From positions 1,860,001 through 1,924,000 of the forward strand of contig OY759225.1 in the NCBI GenBank assembly GCA_963662175.1: DNA of 64,000 nucleotides. Direction: 5' to 3'. Of the stretch, positions 44,580-56,632 are shown piece by piece. The first letter of the stretch is position 1, and each line of letters opens with the position of its first letter. Source of the DNA: Aradus depressus (lineage: Eukaryota; Arthropoda; Insecta; Hemiptera; Aradidae). The translations under genes were made by a program, and so were the position numbers. Under the pieces are notes generated by a model that made no database searches, was not told the origin of the DNA, and was given only the letters and a program-made list of their open reading frames with translations.

Positions 44580-45564
44580 TAATTAAAAATTTAATAATAC
44601 ATCAATGAAATGTTCGCCTATGGAACTCAGATCACACTGTTTGTAATTTTTTTTTTTTTGTTTTGTTTAATCATATTAAAAACAATAATCTTTGAGACAT
44701 AGTTGGGAAATGGAAGTGTAAGTAGCCAATATTTGTCAGTGCCGCACGAGGCCGATCAATTCACATTCAGCCTTCTTTCAACTTGGTTATACCTATTAGA
44801 CAAACAGTAGACATGTTTAAACCATTTGTAAATTATATTTTGTTTTTTTAGGTTTGAAATCATGAAATTTCGGTGAAAACGTAATATCGAATTTTAGAAC
44901 GTAGAGAGGAAGTAAAAGTGTGTATTACGACGCTACATGGCACCGAAGGACAGAAGTTCACTGAAACTTGTCAGCTCCCTTCCTATTCATTATACAAATT
45001 GAGTGTGGAAGTAATAACAGATTGACACAACTCAGGAGATTGAACCAAACTTAACTACAAATGAGAATGTCGAAGTTTGGGAGGAGAAACACGAGTTCAT
45101 TTCAGTAAATGAAACGAGAAGAGAACGACCGAGATCCGGATTAAAACTTGAAGCAACCTGTAAAAGAGTTTAAACAAAAGTCCATCCAAAGTTCATTACA
45201 CTTTTTTTTAATAATTTAATATTTAATCTAAAAAAAAAATGAAGATAATCAGATTTCATTGGCTTACAGGAAAAAAACTGTAATAAGATTATACATAGAA
45301 AATATATTTAAATAAAACTCGATTTTAATTGGAAAAAGAGAGAAAATTGAAAATTAAATTATGACAGAAAAACATATATTACACAGAGGACAGGTAATTA
45401 CAGGATGTGGAAAGGTACATATTGTTTACAGGTTGTCATTGATAAAGTAAACATGGGACATTGATTACAGATATTCGTTTAGAGATTCGAATACACAAAT
45501 ATATGATGAGAATCAATATTGGGGAACATGGAGAATATAAGGTAAACCATGGCAACCGTTACTC
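44580..45564. other. No recognised feature
   Basis: AT-rich sequence with some short GC-richer blocks near 44890-45150 but no supported gene. Confidence 0.45.
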
Positions 45565-45905
45565 CAGCCAAACCACATTTTATGTTTTCCAATCTCCTTC
45601 GAAAAATGAAAAACAAAATTTCTGTGTGTCTGTGGATCACGATAACTCCCGATAGAATGGATGTATCGACACGAAATTTCATATGTATATCCAGAACACT
45701 CTAAGGACGACACGTATTGATTTACAGTCAAATCGGCTAAAAGAAAAGGGCAGATTATGGGGGCGGTTTAACACAAAAAATATAATAATTGCCGTTGTAA
45801 TGAATGTATTGATAGGAAATTTCATATGTAAATTCAAAGCCCTATAAGGACGACACATATTAATTTTCAGCGGTATCAGTCACGAAGGTGAGTGGGCTAT
45901 AATAT
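45565..45905 (+). repeat. Rep-D copy
   Basis: It shows the two-unit form: GATAACTCCCGATAGAATGG, ATGTATCGACACGAAATTTC, then TAATTGCCGTTGTAATGAAT and AAGGACGACACATATTAATT. The right end is missing, and a SINE-A fragment follows. Confidence 0.7.
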
Positions 45906-45934
45906 AGTTATATTATAACGTATGGAATATGAAG

Positions 45935-46052
45935 TGAGGTTAGGCAAAATTTCGGAATCTTATAACAGAGTCGGGTTCACCAGAGCGACGAAAGAGCGCT
46001 CTGATAGCTGGCGATATGACCTTGTAGTTAAAGCCCGGGCATGAGTCACAAG
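45935..46052 (+). repeat. SINE-A tail fragment
   Basis: It spans TTAGGCAAAATTTCGGAATC to AAGCCCGGGCATGAGTCAC. Confidence 0.78.
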
Positions 46053-46079
46053 AACTATTTTATTTTTAGGATTCCGAAG

Positions 46080-46250
46080 GTTATAGACCGTATGCGAAAC
46101 GCACAAGTTCCTCCCCCGATAGCTTGATACCTATGAAAGCTACAAACTGACAAGTTGCACAAAGTTCAAAGTTGAAAGGTGACATGCAGACATGCAAGTT
46201 CAGTGAGACAAAATTAATTGGCGAAACGGAAAATATTAGGGAAAATACAC
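46080..46250 (+). repeat. Rep-E relative, short
   Basis: Blocks such as TTGCACAAAGTTCAAAG and ACACTATTTTCAGGTTA resemble the 32120 copy. The match is weak. Confidence 0.35.
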
Positions 46251-46271
46251 TATTTTCAGGTTAAGGTGTAT

Positions 46272-46570
46272 AGTTAGATATTGTGACCCATGTCCAGACT
46301 TTAACTACGAGGTCATATCGCCTACTACCAGAGTGTTCGTTTGTCGCTCTGGTGGACATGAGCCCGACTACTCTGGGAGTCTTAAATTTTGCATACATAG
46401 GTTTATTCACCAAGGGTAGGGGTCTTTAAAGAGTAGCTGGCATCGTACAGACCATCGGGACCATAGCTTAACGTCAGTCCGAAGGACGGCGTGCTCAAGG
46501 TTTTTTCACCTCCAACATAAAAACCTAAAGGCCTAGGCCGCGTTTCGAACACGTGATCTTGAGCCCAGTT
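46272..46570 (-). repeat. SINE-A copy without head
   Basis: On the minus strand it starts near the box B-like block (GTTCGAAACGCGG) and is complete to CATGGGTCACAAT. It abuts a SINE-B fragment. Confidence 0.78.
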
Positions 46571-46571
46571 A

Positions 46572-46640
46572 TAACTCTGCCGACCGGGATTCGAAGCCGC
46601 AACCGTTGTGGAACCAAGCTCTAGCCCGCACGGATACCAT
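46572..46640 (-). repeat. SINE-B fragment
   Basis: The minus-strand block GCGGCTTCGAATCCCGGTC with GTGCGGGCTAGAGCTTGG matches the head of SINE-B. Confidence 0.55.
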
Positions 46641-47236
46641 ATTTCTTCTTCGGCTATTTTGGTTAAAACCAGAACTAATTTTCATCTTCCTTATGGTTGA
46701 CATCGTATCTGGTTGAAGTCTCTCTATTCACATTGCTGCATTAATGTGTTTCTCTAGGCTACAGAAGCTACATCCAAATTTAAACGTAAGTTTCTGCTCT
46801 CCTTCTAAACCTTCGAAATCTATATTTGCTGGACCCATTTTTTACCTTCAGTTTTTTTATTTTTCGTGGGTCATTCGATCTCTAAATTTGGGGCTACACA
46901 CTGACTCACATGTAAGTTTCTGCTCTCGCTGAAAACCCTCAGGCCAAAGTTTACCCCCGAAAGTGATGCCATACTCATCCCAGAAACACAACTGCCTTCC
47001 GATTCCTCCTTAAGTTTTTTGAGATGCAAAAAAATGCATGTTTTGGTTACACATGTACACTATTGTGTTGGTTTAGGGTTTTTTGTTGAGTGCTTAAATT
47101 TTTAGGCTTCAGTTGGTCGAAAAACATGAAATGCCGGTGAAAATTCAATAAACAATTTCTGATTATATGACTTCCCCTATACTACATTCTGCTGGGAAAG
47201 TTAAATGTCAAAACCTTAATTTCAACGTGAATACAT

Positions 47237-47500
47237 TTAATGTTCCAAGATAAACTTGTAGCCAGAGAAGACCCGTTCTGTCCAAGCCAGACCCCCCCCT
47301 CTCGGTTGTACGCACATTACTTTCACTCCCCCACTCACATACACTGACGACCTTGTCCACAAGGCGCTATCCCAGTGACCTCTGGCGGCCGGACTGGCCT
47401 CTAATCTCTTGCATAACACCCCAAGTCCCTTCACTTCTGTCTCATCCTTAGTACCATCACTCGTTATTCTTGACTTTTGTTGCATCGTAACTCTCGTCAT
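47237..47500 (-). other. GC-rich open frame of 87 codons, unrecognised
   Basis: The frame starts MTRVTMQQKSRITSDGTKDE and is GC-richer than its flanks. It has no signal peptide or motif and no splice context. It may be a chance ORF in a repeat. Confidence 0.2.
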
Positions 47501-47624
47501 ACTACATCAACTAGATATAAATTAGATTTCCTTCCCAGTAATTACCTAATATATAAATCCATCTTTTACTTTCTCAGTTATACGTAAATAAGACGTAAAT
47601 ACGTAAAATTAGGTAATCGGTCTA

Positions 47625-47809
47625 ATATTCGAAATCCAGTTATAACTGAAATTTCATATTTTCCAATCTCTTGTAATCTAAATTTAATAAAATAAAAGTC
47701 TGATTTTGCGTCTGTGAACAGGATAACTTCCGGTAGAATATAAGATATCGATACTTTGTAACGTCAGCGGTTTTTCACTGAAACTCGACTTTCTTATATC
47801 ACACACATA

Positions 47810-47857
<48 letters not shown>

Positions 47858-48550
47858 GAGTTCTGAAACTAGATTTATATTCCCCACCTATAGAAGTTAT
47901 GTAATCGGTCAAAAATTCGAAGCGGAGTTTGCAACGGAATTTCATGTTTTCCGACCTCTAGATTTCAAATATAAAAAAAAAAGTGTGGCTGTCTGTGAAC
48001 ACGATAACTCCCGATAAAATGAATGAATCGAAACGAAATTTTACATGTAAATATAGAACCCTCTAACGATGACACATATTGTTTTTCAGCCAAATCGACC
48101 AAAGGGAAGGGGGGATTAGGGGGGAGACTCAACACAAAAACTCTAATAACTGCTAATAGAATGAATGTATTTTATATGTGAATTCTAAACCCCATAAGGA
48201 CGACACTTATTAATTTTCTGCGGAATTGGCAAAAGGGAAGGAGGATCAGTGAGGCTCAACTTAAAAATCCCAAGAACTGCTCATGTTAATGAATGTATCG
48301 ACATGAAATTTCATATTTAAAGTCAAAAACCAATGAGGACACAACCTGTCAAAATTTCAGTCATATCGGCTGAAGGGAAGAAGGCTAAATTCAAAAACCC
48401 TAATAACTGCCGATGTAATGAATTTGTCGACACCAAATTTAGTATGAGAATTTAGGACCCCCTCGACTGTTGAGAACGGCAGCGAAAAGTTAATTGATTA
48501 ATTCGTTTTGGGGAAATACATTACAGGTGATTCACCGACGTTTTTTTTTA
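47625..48550 (+). repeat. Rep-D array, the largest copy (about four units)
   Basis: This copy best shows the family. The left end is AGTTATGTAATCGGTCAAAA followed by ACGGAATTTCATGTTTTCCG. Then come about four units of ~125 bases, each with CTAATAACTGC, AATGAATGTATCGACA, TAAGGACGACAC and a GAAGGGA-rich block. The right end is GTTAATTGATTAATTCG and GGTGATTCACCGACG. A preceding partial left end and a TA/T microsatellite (47806-47855) lie before the main array. No coding frame exists. Unit number varies among copies. Confidence 0.8.
47806..47855 (+). repeat. (CA/TA)n and poly-T microsatellite
   Basis: Alternating AT is followed by about 30 T within the Rep-D region. Confidence 0.9.
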
Positions 48551-49021
48551 AATAACTGAAATAACGATAACAATCCGTTAGATGCCCGCTCAAATATTCA
48601 GTGGAAGTTTGAAAACTCAGAATTGCTCCTGTTAGTATTTTATTTTTTTCGATACATTCTAATTTCGAAATCGAATATCTACGCAATTTTCTAACGGATT
48701 AGCGTAACGCAAATGTCATTCATTAACCTGTAAGTGAAAAACTGTGCACTAGTCAAGTTGCGCTCAACGTTTGTTAAACTCTCCGAAAAGACTAGCTTTT
48801 TTTTATTGACATTTCTGAGTATAGCCGATTTTAGTCCGATCAAAAAACGGATTCAATTTCCGAGTTTTCTACCTCCTACCGAACAAAAATATCATCTTCG
48901 AAGACTTTGTGAAACTTCAATATTGAAAATTTCAACGAGTATACAAGGATTTTTTTTCGCTCAAAGCTCATTTTATAAAATCTAGTTCCAAGATTCAAGA
49001 AAAAAATATATGATATTCATT

Positions 49022-49250
49022 GAGTTAGTTATTATGACTCATCCTCGAGCTTTAACTACAAGGTCATATCGCCTACTACCAGAGCTTTCGTCACTCTGGT
49101 GGACATGAGCCCGAGTCTGTGTTGTCTACCTTGGTTTATTTTTAGGGTAGGAATCTTTAACGAGTATCTGACACCGCACAGACTCGAGACCATCGCTTAA
49201 CGTCCACGGCATGCGCTCGGCCGGATTTCGAACCCGCGATATTGAGCTCA
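49022..49250 (-). repeat. SINE-A copy with internal deletions
   Basis: It keeps the box B-like block (CGGGTTCGAAATCCG), CGATGGTCTCGAGTCTGTG and AAAGCTCGAGGATGAGTCA. The segment around CTGGGAGGTAAAA is lost. Confidence 0.75.
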
Positions 49251-49789
49251 GTGTAAGAAAGTTCACTTTTTGATCCCATATGCCAAATTTTTGAAAAGAA
49301 AAGAAAAAAAAAGTTTTATATCCCCTGGCAAAAATTAAGGAGAATCCATTACGGCGAAAACTTGGTTGTTGATTACAGATACATTCTAGGAGGAGTCCAT
49401 TGTTGTAATTGTGATTCTTGGAAGAGTCCATTGTTGTAATTGCGATTCACCTGACTTTTCTATATTACTTGGTCTTTTCCGGAAAGAGTGAAAATCCCCA
49501 GAAGCTGAACACAACAGTCATGTTATGTTGCTAATTGTAAGTTATATGTTCCGGTCACTTGGTAAGGGGGCGTGGACCACCATCAGGAACCCTGAAAGCA
49601 GTCCTCCCTCTCTCCTGATTTATCCCACGGGATACTACCGTAATTTGCTCCAACCCTCCCTCCCTCCCCCCCCCCCCCCCCCCTGCCCTCTCCCTTCATA
49701 CGGACGAAATAAAACATCTACCATCGTCCAGTCCGCACTGACAACTAAAGTTATATATCTCATTTATAATGGACCAAGAGTTAAACGTG

Positions 49790-50230
49790 TTGAGCGGTGG
49801 GTGGAAAGAGAATGTGGAGAAGGAGAGTGGAGGAGGGAGAGAGAGAGAGTAGTGGGAGACAGGTAGAGCGATGGGGGGAGAGTGGTGGGAGATAGGGAGA
49901 GTGGTGGGAGATAGGTAGAGTGTGGGGAGGAGAGTGGTGGGAGATAGGTAGAGTGTGGGAAGGAGAGTGGTGGGATATAGGTAGAGCGGTGGGGGGGGGG
50001 GGGGGGGGAGAATGGGGGGGGGAGTGGGGGGAGATAGGTAGAGCGGTGGGGGGAAGAGTCGTGGGAGATAGGTAGAGCGGTGGGGGGAAGAGTGGTGGGA
50101 GACAGGTAGAGTGTGGGAAGGAGAGTGATGGGGTATAGGTAGAGCGGTGGGGGGGGGGGGGGGGGGGGGGGGGGGAGACAGGTAGAATGATGAGGGAAAT
50201 GTAGAGTGGCTGAGAAAGGTAGAGTGGTGG
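49790..50230 (+). repeat. G-rich minisatellite, units ~35-40 bp
   Basis: GTGGTGGGAGATAGGTAGAG and variants repeat at least ten times, with poly-G runs at 49990 and 50152. The 210-codon minus-strand ORF here (49696-50328) only reads the repeat and encodes Pro/Ser/Leu runs. Confidence 0.88.
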
Positions 50231-50659
50231 GGATACATATACATTTGTATTATACTACATCGTCCCTTAAGAATAAATACACAATATATTCGAATGTTGA
50301 GATATTTATTTGAAAATACGAATGACACTTTACGGGATCTTTATAAAGTTGTTCGTACAAACGGTGGAATTCAAGTAACGTACTTTAGTCATTCGAAGCT
50401 CAATACAACTTCATGGAAAAGGTTTGTCTTTCAATAAGTATACCATTTTCCAAGAAAAAAATGTCTGTTTGAAAGTAATCAAATTGTTTATTAGAAAACA
50501 TTTTGATTAAAAATTGTGTTTTCTAAGTTTTAGAGTTATTATGACATCCTAGTTTGTTATCGATGCTCATCGCTACTTCTCAAAAATCATTTTAGAACAT
50601 ACAAACTCCTATCTTTTTCATTGGAAATAGAAAATAATATATAACTAATATATAAAAAA

Positions 50660-51105
50660 AGAATTGTCGGTGAATAACCGGCAATATACTTCCCCACAAC
50701 GAATTAATCAATTAACTTTCCGTTCCTCCGAAACCAGTAGACCGACATTGTCTTGGGGCTTCCAAATCCTCATACTAAATTTTGTACCGATATAATCTGT
50801 TTCTGAATTGAGCCACTTTCCCTTCGACCGCTACCGCTGAAATTGGACAGGTTGTGTTGATACGTTTAGTATGGTTTAGAGTTTTTGAGTTAAGCCTCTT
50901 CCCTAATGCCCCTCCCCTTCCCTTTGGTCGATTTAACTGAAATGTGTCGTCGTTGAAGGGTTCTGGATTCACACATAAAATTTCGTGTCGATCCGGAATT
51001 AACGTGTTCACAGACACACATACAGACACACACACAGACAATTTTTTTTATTTTTGGAATCATTGAATTTTTGACCTTTTACATAACTTCCCCTATACTT
51101 CATAT
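50660..51105 (-). repeat. Rep-D copy, two to three units
   Basis: The right end (GAATTAATCAATTAACTTTC) and the units with AAAATTTCGTGTCGAT are clear. The far end has a short (ACACAG)n stretch near 51015 and lacks the usual terminal block. Confidence 0.7.
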
Positions 51106-51109
51106 AACT

Positions 51110-52040
51110 GGAGAATTAAAAAGATAAGTGAATGAATGTTTGTTCCAGCATGGCGCCTACACTGTTTGAGTTACATTCATGAAATTTTCAGGGAACCTTC
51201 AAGGTGGAAAAAAAAGGTTGGGACTGATGCAAAACAAAGTGCCAAATCGCTATAAGGATCTTAACAAGGACTGTTCTATATATTCTTCAAAAACGTGTGA
51301 CACATCATTTCAAAGGACTCGACGACTTATTTATCCGTGCATCGCATATAATCAGCTTCTTGTAATATAATATAACGGAAGGTTAACCTGCTAGTAAGAA
51401 GTAAAATGCAAAATAGGTTCATTTTCACAGCAGAGGGTCTCATGACTGTACGTCATTACGTAAGAAGTCTGTTTGAACAACTCAAATGACCCGTATGAAT
51501 CTAGAGAAATCGGATTGACCATCTTGAAAGCTAACTTCTAACTAGCTTAGTACAATTTGTTTAGTATTCATGGCACAGACTCAACGTTAAACCGTCTTCT
51601 GAACAGACAGACGTTACGTCTTCTGTTGTCCTACGTAACCGAACGGTGGACACATCAGTCATATCATCAACCCTATAATATTCATAGAAATGTGAGAATT
51701 ATAAAAACTTTCAGTCAAATTATCAGTAATAAAAAAAAAATTAAAAACAGGCGGAGAGCATCTAATAAAATAATTTAAAAAAATAATTAGCAACCAAATG
51801 AAAGCGAAAAAAATCCTATTATATAAATGATAGATAATTTTGCTAATGGCTTTTAGTTCAATTTGTATCAAACAAGTTATTATCAATACACAGTCATCTT
51901 CCGTTGTAAAAAAATAAATATTTTTTCTAAATCAACTAATAAGACAAAATGTATAGGGCATAATTTGTAAAAATGGTGATAAGTAACCTTCAATTTTTAA
52001 AAAAATAAAAATAAAGACGCCATTTTATTGGGAATTATCG
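51110..52040. other. No recognised feature
   Basis: AT-rich sequence; the short frames at 51179-51370 and 51557-51778 have no motif. Confidence 0.4.
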
Positions 52041-52044
52041 TGTC

Positions 52045-52285
52045 CATAGACACATATAGAGAGAGGCAGGCCGCCATATAGAGAGAGACAGGCCGCCATA
52101 TAGAGAGAGACAGACAGGCCGCATTATAGAGAGAGACAGACCGCATTATTGAGAGAGAGACAGACCGCATTATTGAGAGAGAGACAGGCCGCCATATAGA
52201 GAGAGACAGGCCGCCATATAGAGAGAGACAGGCCACCATATAGAGAGAGACAGGCCACCATATAGGGAGAGACAGGCCGCCATGC
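52045..52285 (+). repeat. 22-24-bp minisatellite, about ten units
   Basis: ACAGGCCGCCATATAGAGAG and variants repeat in tandem, with a sub-block of CCGCATTATTGAGAGAGAGA units. The minus-strand ORFs that read it encode repetitive Ser/Leu/Met peptides and are not genes. Confidence 0.92.
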
Positions 52286-52640
52286 AGTAATGTAATCGGT
52301 CAAAAATTCGATATTCAGTTTTCACCAAAATTTCAATCAAAAAATTAAAACTTAAAGAGAAATCTGTCTGTGTGGCTGTGAACATCGAAACTCTCGATAG
52401 AATTAATGTATCGACACAACATTTCATATGTAAATTCAAAACTTCATTAGAACGGCACCAATTAATTTTACGCAAAATCGACTGAAGTGAAAAGTGACGA
52501 TCAGGGGCCCTAACTACAAACACCTTAATAACTGCAGTAAGTCGAACTATTGATTATTAGCCCAAACAGTCGATTCATTCTGAAGAGAGAGCGAAAACTT
52601 ATTTAATTCGTGCTCATTATTATCTTGATTCACCGACGAC
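52286..52640 (+). repeat. Rep-D copy, one to two units
   Basis: It has the left end AATGTAATCGGTCAAAAATT right after the minisatellite, then ATGTATCGACACAACATTTC, and the right end with GATTCACCGACGAC near 52640. Confidence 0.75.
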
Positions 52641-52959
52641 TTTTCTCTTGGCGTATCATTGCTATCTCAAAGATATTTCTAGAAGATGAAGGCTGTTAGA
52701 TTTCACAAAGACAGAAATATTTCTCATTGCTTCACTAAAAGACAGACAGACACAGATATAATTTAATACAAGAACAAAGGAGCTTGCATTAGATTAAAGG
52801 CCTGGATTTCTATTTCAAGTGAGAATCATCGGTAAATATATCTCAGAAAACGAGAAAAAATGAGATTATATCTGAACAAAGAATAGTTAGATATCTAGAT
52901 AGGATAGAACACACATTAGACGGTCCGAATTCAAGTTTCATTATCAGCTCAACTGCGCC

Positions 52960-53305
52960 AAGTTATGTAATCGGTCAAATATTCGATCTACAGTTTTCAC
53001 CGGAATTTCCTGTTTTCCGACCCACTAATTCCAGAAAAGAAAAAGAAGAAAAATAAAAGTCGTTGATGAATTACCGGCAGTGTATTTTCCCACCACGAAT
53101 TAATCAATTAACATTTCGCTCCCCATCCAAAACTCGTCGATCGTTTGATCTGATATTCAATATTTGACTTGCATAGGGGCTCCTAAATCCTCATATCATT
53201 CTTTTTTTTTTTTACTTTTGCAATCAGGAGGTCGGAAAACATGAAATTTTGGTAAAAACTCAACATCGAATTTCTGACCGATTACATAACTTCCCCTATG
53301 CTTCT
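52960..53305. repeat. Rep-D fold-back copy
   Basis: It starts with AGTTATGTAATCGGTCAAAT and ends with TGACCGATTACATAACTTCC, the same block inverted. A right-end block (GAATTAATCAATTAAC) lies between. It looks like two partial copies facing each other. Confidence 0.7.
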
Positions 53306-53596
53306 AATCTGTAGCTCAGTAACTTAAAGCCAAAAGAACAGCTGACTAGATTAATACAATCGTCAGAATTTTTACTGAACTGATCCTGTCTCGAAGGTCA
53401 ACCAGTGATGTAAAACAATCTTTTGGATGAACAAGAACATTAGGATAACTTAAAAACATTAAGAACGCACACAAAACGACAACACATTATTTGAATGAAA
53501 GTAAACAAATAGATCGATTATGAAAAGAAGTAAGTTCGAATATTAAGGTTACAAACTGAAAATTGTAAGTCAACAATGAATACATGAAATTACCAA

Positions 53597-53700
53597 AAAA
53601 GTTCCTAACAAGATAACAATTATACGTCATTGACAATTAAACGTTTGATTTAACAATTAAACGTCAAAAAGTTCCTAACAAGATAACAATTATACGTCAT
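53597..53700 (+). repeat. Direct repeat of ~35 bp, two copies 68 bp apart
   Basis: AAAAAGTTCCTAACAAGATA and the 15 bases after it occur twice, with TTAACAATTAAACG motifs between. Confidence 0.88.
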
Positions 53701-54084
53701 GAAACATTTCAATCCCACATAGCACTGGAATATAATATGAGATAAGAATTATATAATATCAATTTGACGATTATTACTCGTATTGTAATATTGTTATTAT
53801 AAAGTAATAAAGTTATAATAATGGAAATTGAGAGGAAGTTTTCCTTCACGGTGGAAGGCTAATTTAATTTCTTGCAGGTTGACCTAAAAAGGCATCGTAA
53901 GTAAGACAAGACTATACTCGGTTGGGAAACCAACGGGGACAAATCGGGGGGGAAATTAATTTTCTTACAGCTGAATTATTTATAGGAACATTGGGAAAAC
54001 AGAATAAATTATGTGAATAAGGCAGTTAGGTAATACGACTAAAGTATATTGGCAGATAGATCGATAAGAATTAGTAGATAGATC

Positions 54085-54245
54085 GATAAGTATATTGATA
54101 GACTGTATCGACACAACATGTTATCTGTATATCCACAACCACATAAAAACATCCATTGATTTTCAGCCACATCGGGCAAACGGAGAGAGATGGTAACTCG
54201 GGCTTAAGGCAAAAATCCCAATAACTGCCGAAGTAAATGTATACC
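54085..54245 (+). repeat. Rep-D fragment (one unit)
   Basis: One unit with TGTATCGACACAACATGTTA, TGATTTTCAGCCACATCG and CAATAACTGCCGAAG. Confidence 0.6.
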
Positions 54246-54540
54246 GGGTGATTCATTTAACCTGAAAAACAAGAATAAATCGAAAAATAAGCTTCATCGA
54301 AAAAAATTGTTCAAACAAAAGTTGCAGGGTTTAAAGGGGGACATATAATGGGTAATACGAAATTTAACCTCGAGTGGCGTTTTCAGGGTCAAATCAAGGG
54401 CAACTTCGATTTTTTCAAAGGAAACCCATAGTTTTAATTGCATACTTGTATTCTACGTGAAAAAATAGGTATCTTTTGTAGGAAAAATTTTGTTTGAAAA
54501 TGTCAATTTCTTATGGTTTTGAGAATTTAAAAACACAAAT
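54246..54540 (+). repeat. Possible dispersed repeat
   Basis: CGGGTGATTCATTTAACCTG opens a stretch with GTTGCAGGGTTTAAAGGGG and GGCGTTTTCAGGGTCAA that reads like a widespread arthropod repeat. No second copy is in this window, so the call rests on memory. Confidence 0.3.
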
Positions 54541-54739
54541 TTGATGCACAAAGCAATAAACATAGATTAAATTAAAATGAGTGTTATTGTAACAAAGAAT
54601 CAATATTTTACACAAAATGTATTTATTTATTTATTTTAAAAGTAAATAAAATGTAAACAGAACTGAAACAAAGAAGTTATTTATTACTACGAGGTGTAAA
54701 TAATAGACCTAATTCTGTTGTAGTTGATTTTTTTTTTCT

Positions 54740-54930
54740 TGGGTGCTCCGGCAAATCACCCGGCCCGATATCGTCGGAGGAAGAGGTACAGGCTATTATA
54801 TTATATTCTGGTTTTATTTACAAATAACATTTTTTGTTGCTATGGATGTCTGGGGGCGACAGCCTCTGGTCCCTTGCGGGACAGATTGGCGCTCCCAGAC
54901 CCCCTCGTGTTGCGGCTGCCTGGTAAGTGG
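54740..54930 (+). other. GC-rich exon-like islands, unassigned
   Basis: Two GC-rich blocks stand out. One (54745-54785) ends in GAAGAG/GTACAG. The other (about 54860-54920) reads ATASGPLRDRLALPDPLVLR and ends LPG at a consensus donor GTAAGT. On the minus strand the second block could be a last exon (GSRNTRGSGSANLSRKGPEA). Either strand could be right, or neither. Confidence 0.2.
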
Positions 54931-55044
54931 TGTAGTTGATATCTTGTGCTTTATCTAGACTTACACAAATATCAGTGATAAAATATTGAATTTTTCTAAA
55001 AATTAATAATGGAATATTTAACTATCCCGGAGAAAATTGAAATT

Positions 55045-55330
55045 ATTTTCATTTATGGAGAAACTCGGTATAGATATGCTCAACACAAGAATCCTAATCA
55101 CTGTTGTAACGGATATATCAACATGAAATTTAGTATGCTCATTCAGATGTCCATGAGTGTATTAATTTTTAAATAATTTGTTTCATAGGGAGAGCGAAAA
55201 TTTAGTGGATTAATTCTCACTGGGGAAGTATATTGCCCGGTGATTGACAACATTTTAAATGAGGGTCCTAAAACAGGAAATTTCGCTGGTGACCTTGAAT
55301 TTCTGAGCGGTTACATAACTACCCTTATAC
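55045..55330 (+). repeat. Rep-D copy, short, with facing ends
   Basis: One partial unit (ATCAACATGAAATTTAGTAT), the right end (TTAATTCTCACTGGGGAAGT, GGTGATTGACAAC) and then an inverted left end (TGAGCGGTTACATAACTACC). Confidence 0.6.
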
Positions 55331-56021
55331 ATAGGAGGAAGTAATAAAAGGAAAATGAGAAAAAAAGGAAAAGAAGACTGTGTAATACTCGTATATGTAG
55401 GGAATAGGAAAGAGATTGGAATCTTCCGATCCAAAGATTGGTTGGATTTGAGAAGTCGGAGGGGGGAAATGGTTAGATTTGATGGAAGTGGATCATATAT
55501 CACCGCCAAGACCGGCCCTCAAACAGGAGGGGGGGGGGTTCTATTCTCAGTCAGATTTCAGTACTTTTTACTTCCTTCGACCATATTTCTTTCTTATAAC
55601 AACCGAGTAGAAGCAAGTATTCTAATCGAGCGAAAATTCAAAATTCTAGTTTTTTTAATGGAAGTTCACGTTTGATGATCCCATGGCCATTTTCGCGATG
55701 GTTCTCTCTGCGTGTCTGTCATTGAAACTTTGTGACGCTCTGTGTATAGCAAGGAAGTTGACACTTCAGACGTCATATGAAGAAAATTAAGACCATGTAA
55801 CTCCTTACTAACTTATTTATGACTTAACCCCCCCCCCCCCCCTCCGATAGATAAGAGATAAGCCGAAAACTTTCTTAAAATGACAACTCGGAACCACTTT
55901 TTTTAAACTGCTTGATTTTGCAAAAACAGTTATTAGTTCTAACAAAAATTTAAACCTTAAAAAAAAAAGTTCTTTATTAAATATCCAACTATCAAAATGG
56001 CCTCAAAGATGAATAAGTTAG

Positions 56022-56160
56022 TTATTATGACTCATGCCCGGGCTTTAACTAAGAGGTCATATCGCCTACTACCAGAGCGCTCTTTCATCACCCTGATGAT
56101 CACGAGCCCGACTCTACTATGGGAGTCATAAATTTTGCCTATCCAGATTTCGTTACCCAC
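56022..56160 (-). repeat. SINE-A copy, tail part, split by a LINE insertion
   Basis: Minus-strand tail from CATGAGTCATAATAACTAAC inward. It continues at 56633-56765 beyond the inserted LINE. Confidence 0.85.
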
Positions 56161-56632
56161 TTTTTTTTATTTTTTTTATTCGAGGGCTGATTGTGTCACC
56201 GCCGCCAGAGTAGGACTATTGTGTGCCCTGTGTGTGTTGGTCCCTACAGCAACCCTGTATCTTTAATAAAGTCCAGGATTCTTCTGCAGGTTCTCTCCAT
56301 TACCTGCGTCGGTTCCGTTATGACAGACCCGAAGCAGTAAAATCTTCTGCTTTCTAGTGCCCCGCAATGGCTTAGAATTTGGACCGGAGTCTCATTTTCC
56401 TCGCCACATTTCCTGCCCAGAGGGCTTCTAGCGATGCCCATATTGTGTAGGTGTTTGTTCATATGACAGTGTCCTGTAATCAGCCTTGTCATAGCTCTTA
56501 GATCCATTCTGCTCATATTCAAGAGCTCTCGGCTCCTTTTCTCTGAGGCTACAAAGAGTTTTGAATGTCTTTGCTTTGGGACCCCTCTCCAGAACTGGAT
56601 ATGATTCCAGGTCAGCCAACCATTTATTGCCG
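56161..56632 (-). mobile_element. 5'-truncated LINE inserted in SINE-A
   Basis: The insertion has a T-rich end at 56161 (its A-tail, minus strand) and is bounded by TACCCAC duplications (56154-56160 and 56633-56639). It encodes the end of ORF2 almost without damage: [58 protein letters not shown] and CGALESRRFYCFGS, with a Cys/His-rich tail. The frame is open for 142 codons and contains no stop until its natural end. The family is jockey/R1-like; I do not know its name. Confidence 0.82.

Noticed and set aside
49696..50328. Long minus-strand ORF of 210 codons
   Set aside because: It is a read-through of a G-rich minisatellite and gives only Pro/Ser/Leu/His repeats.
51997..52523. Overlapping minus-strand ORFs of 80 and 117 codons
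   Set aside because: They translate a 22-24-bp minisatellite and part of Rep-D.
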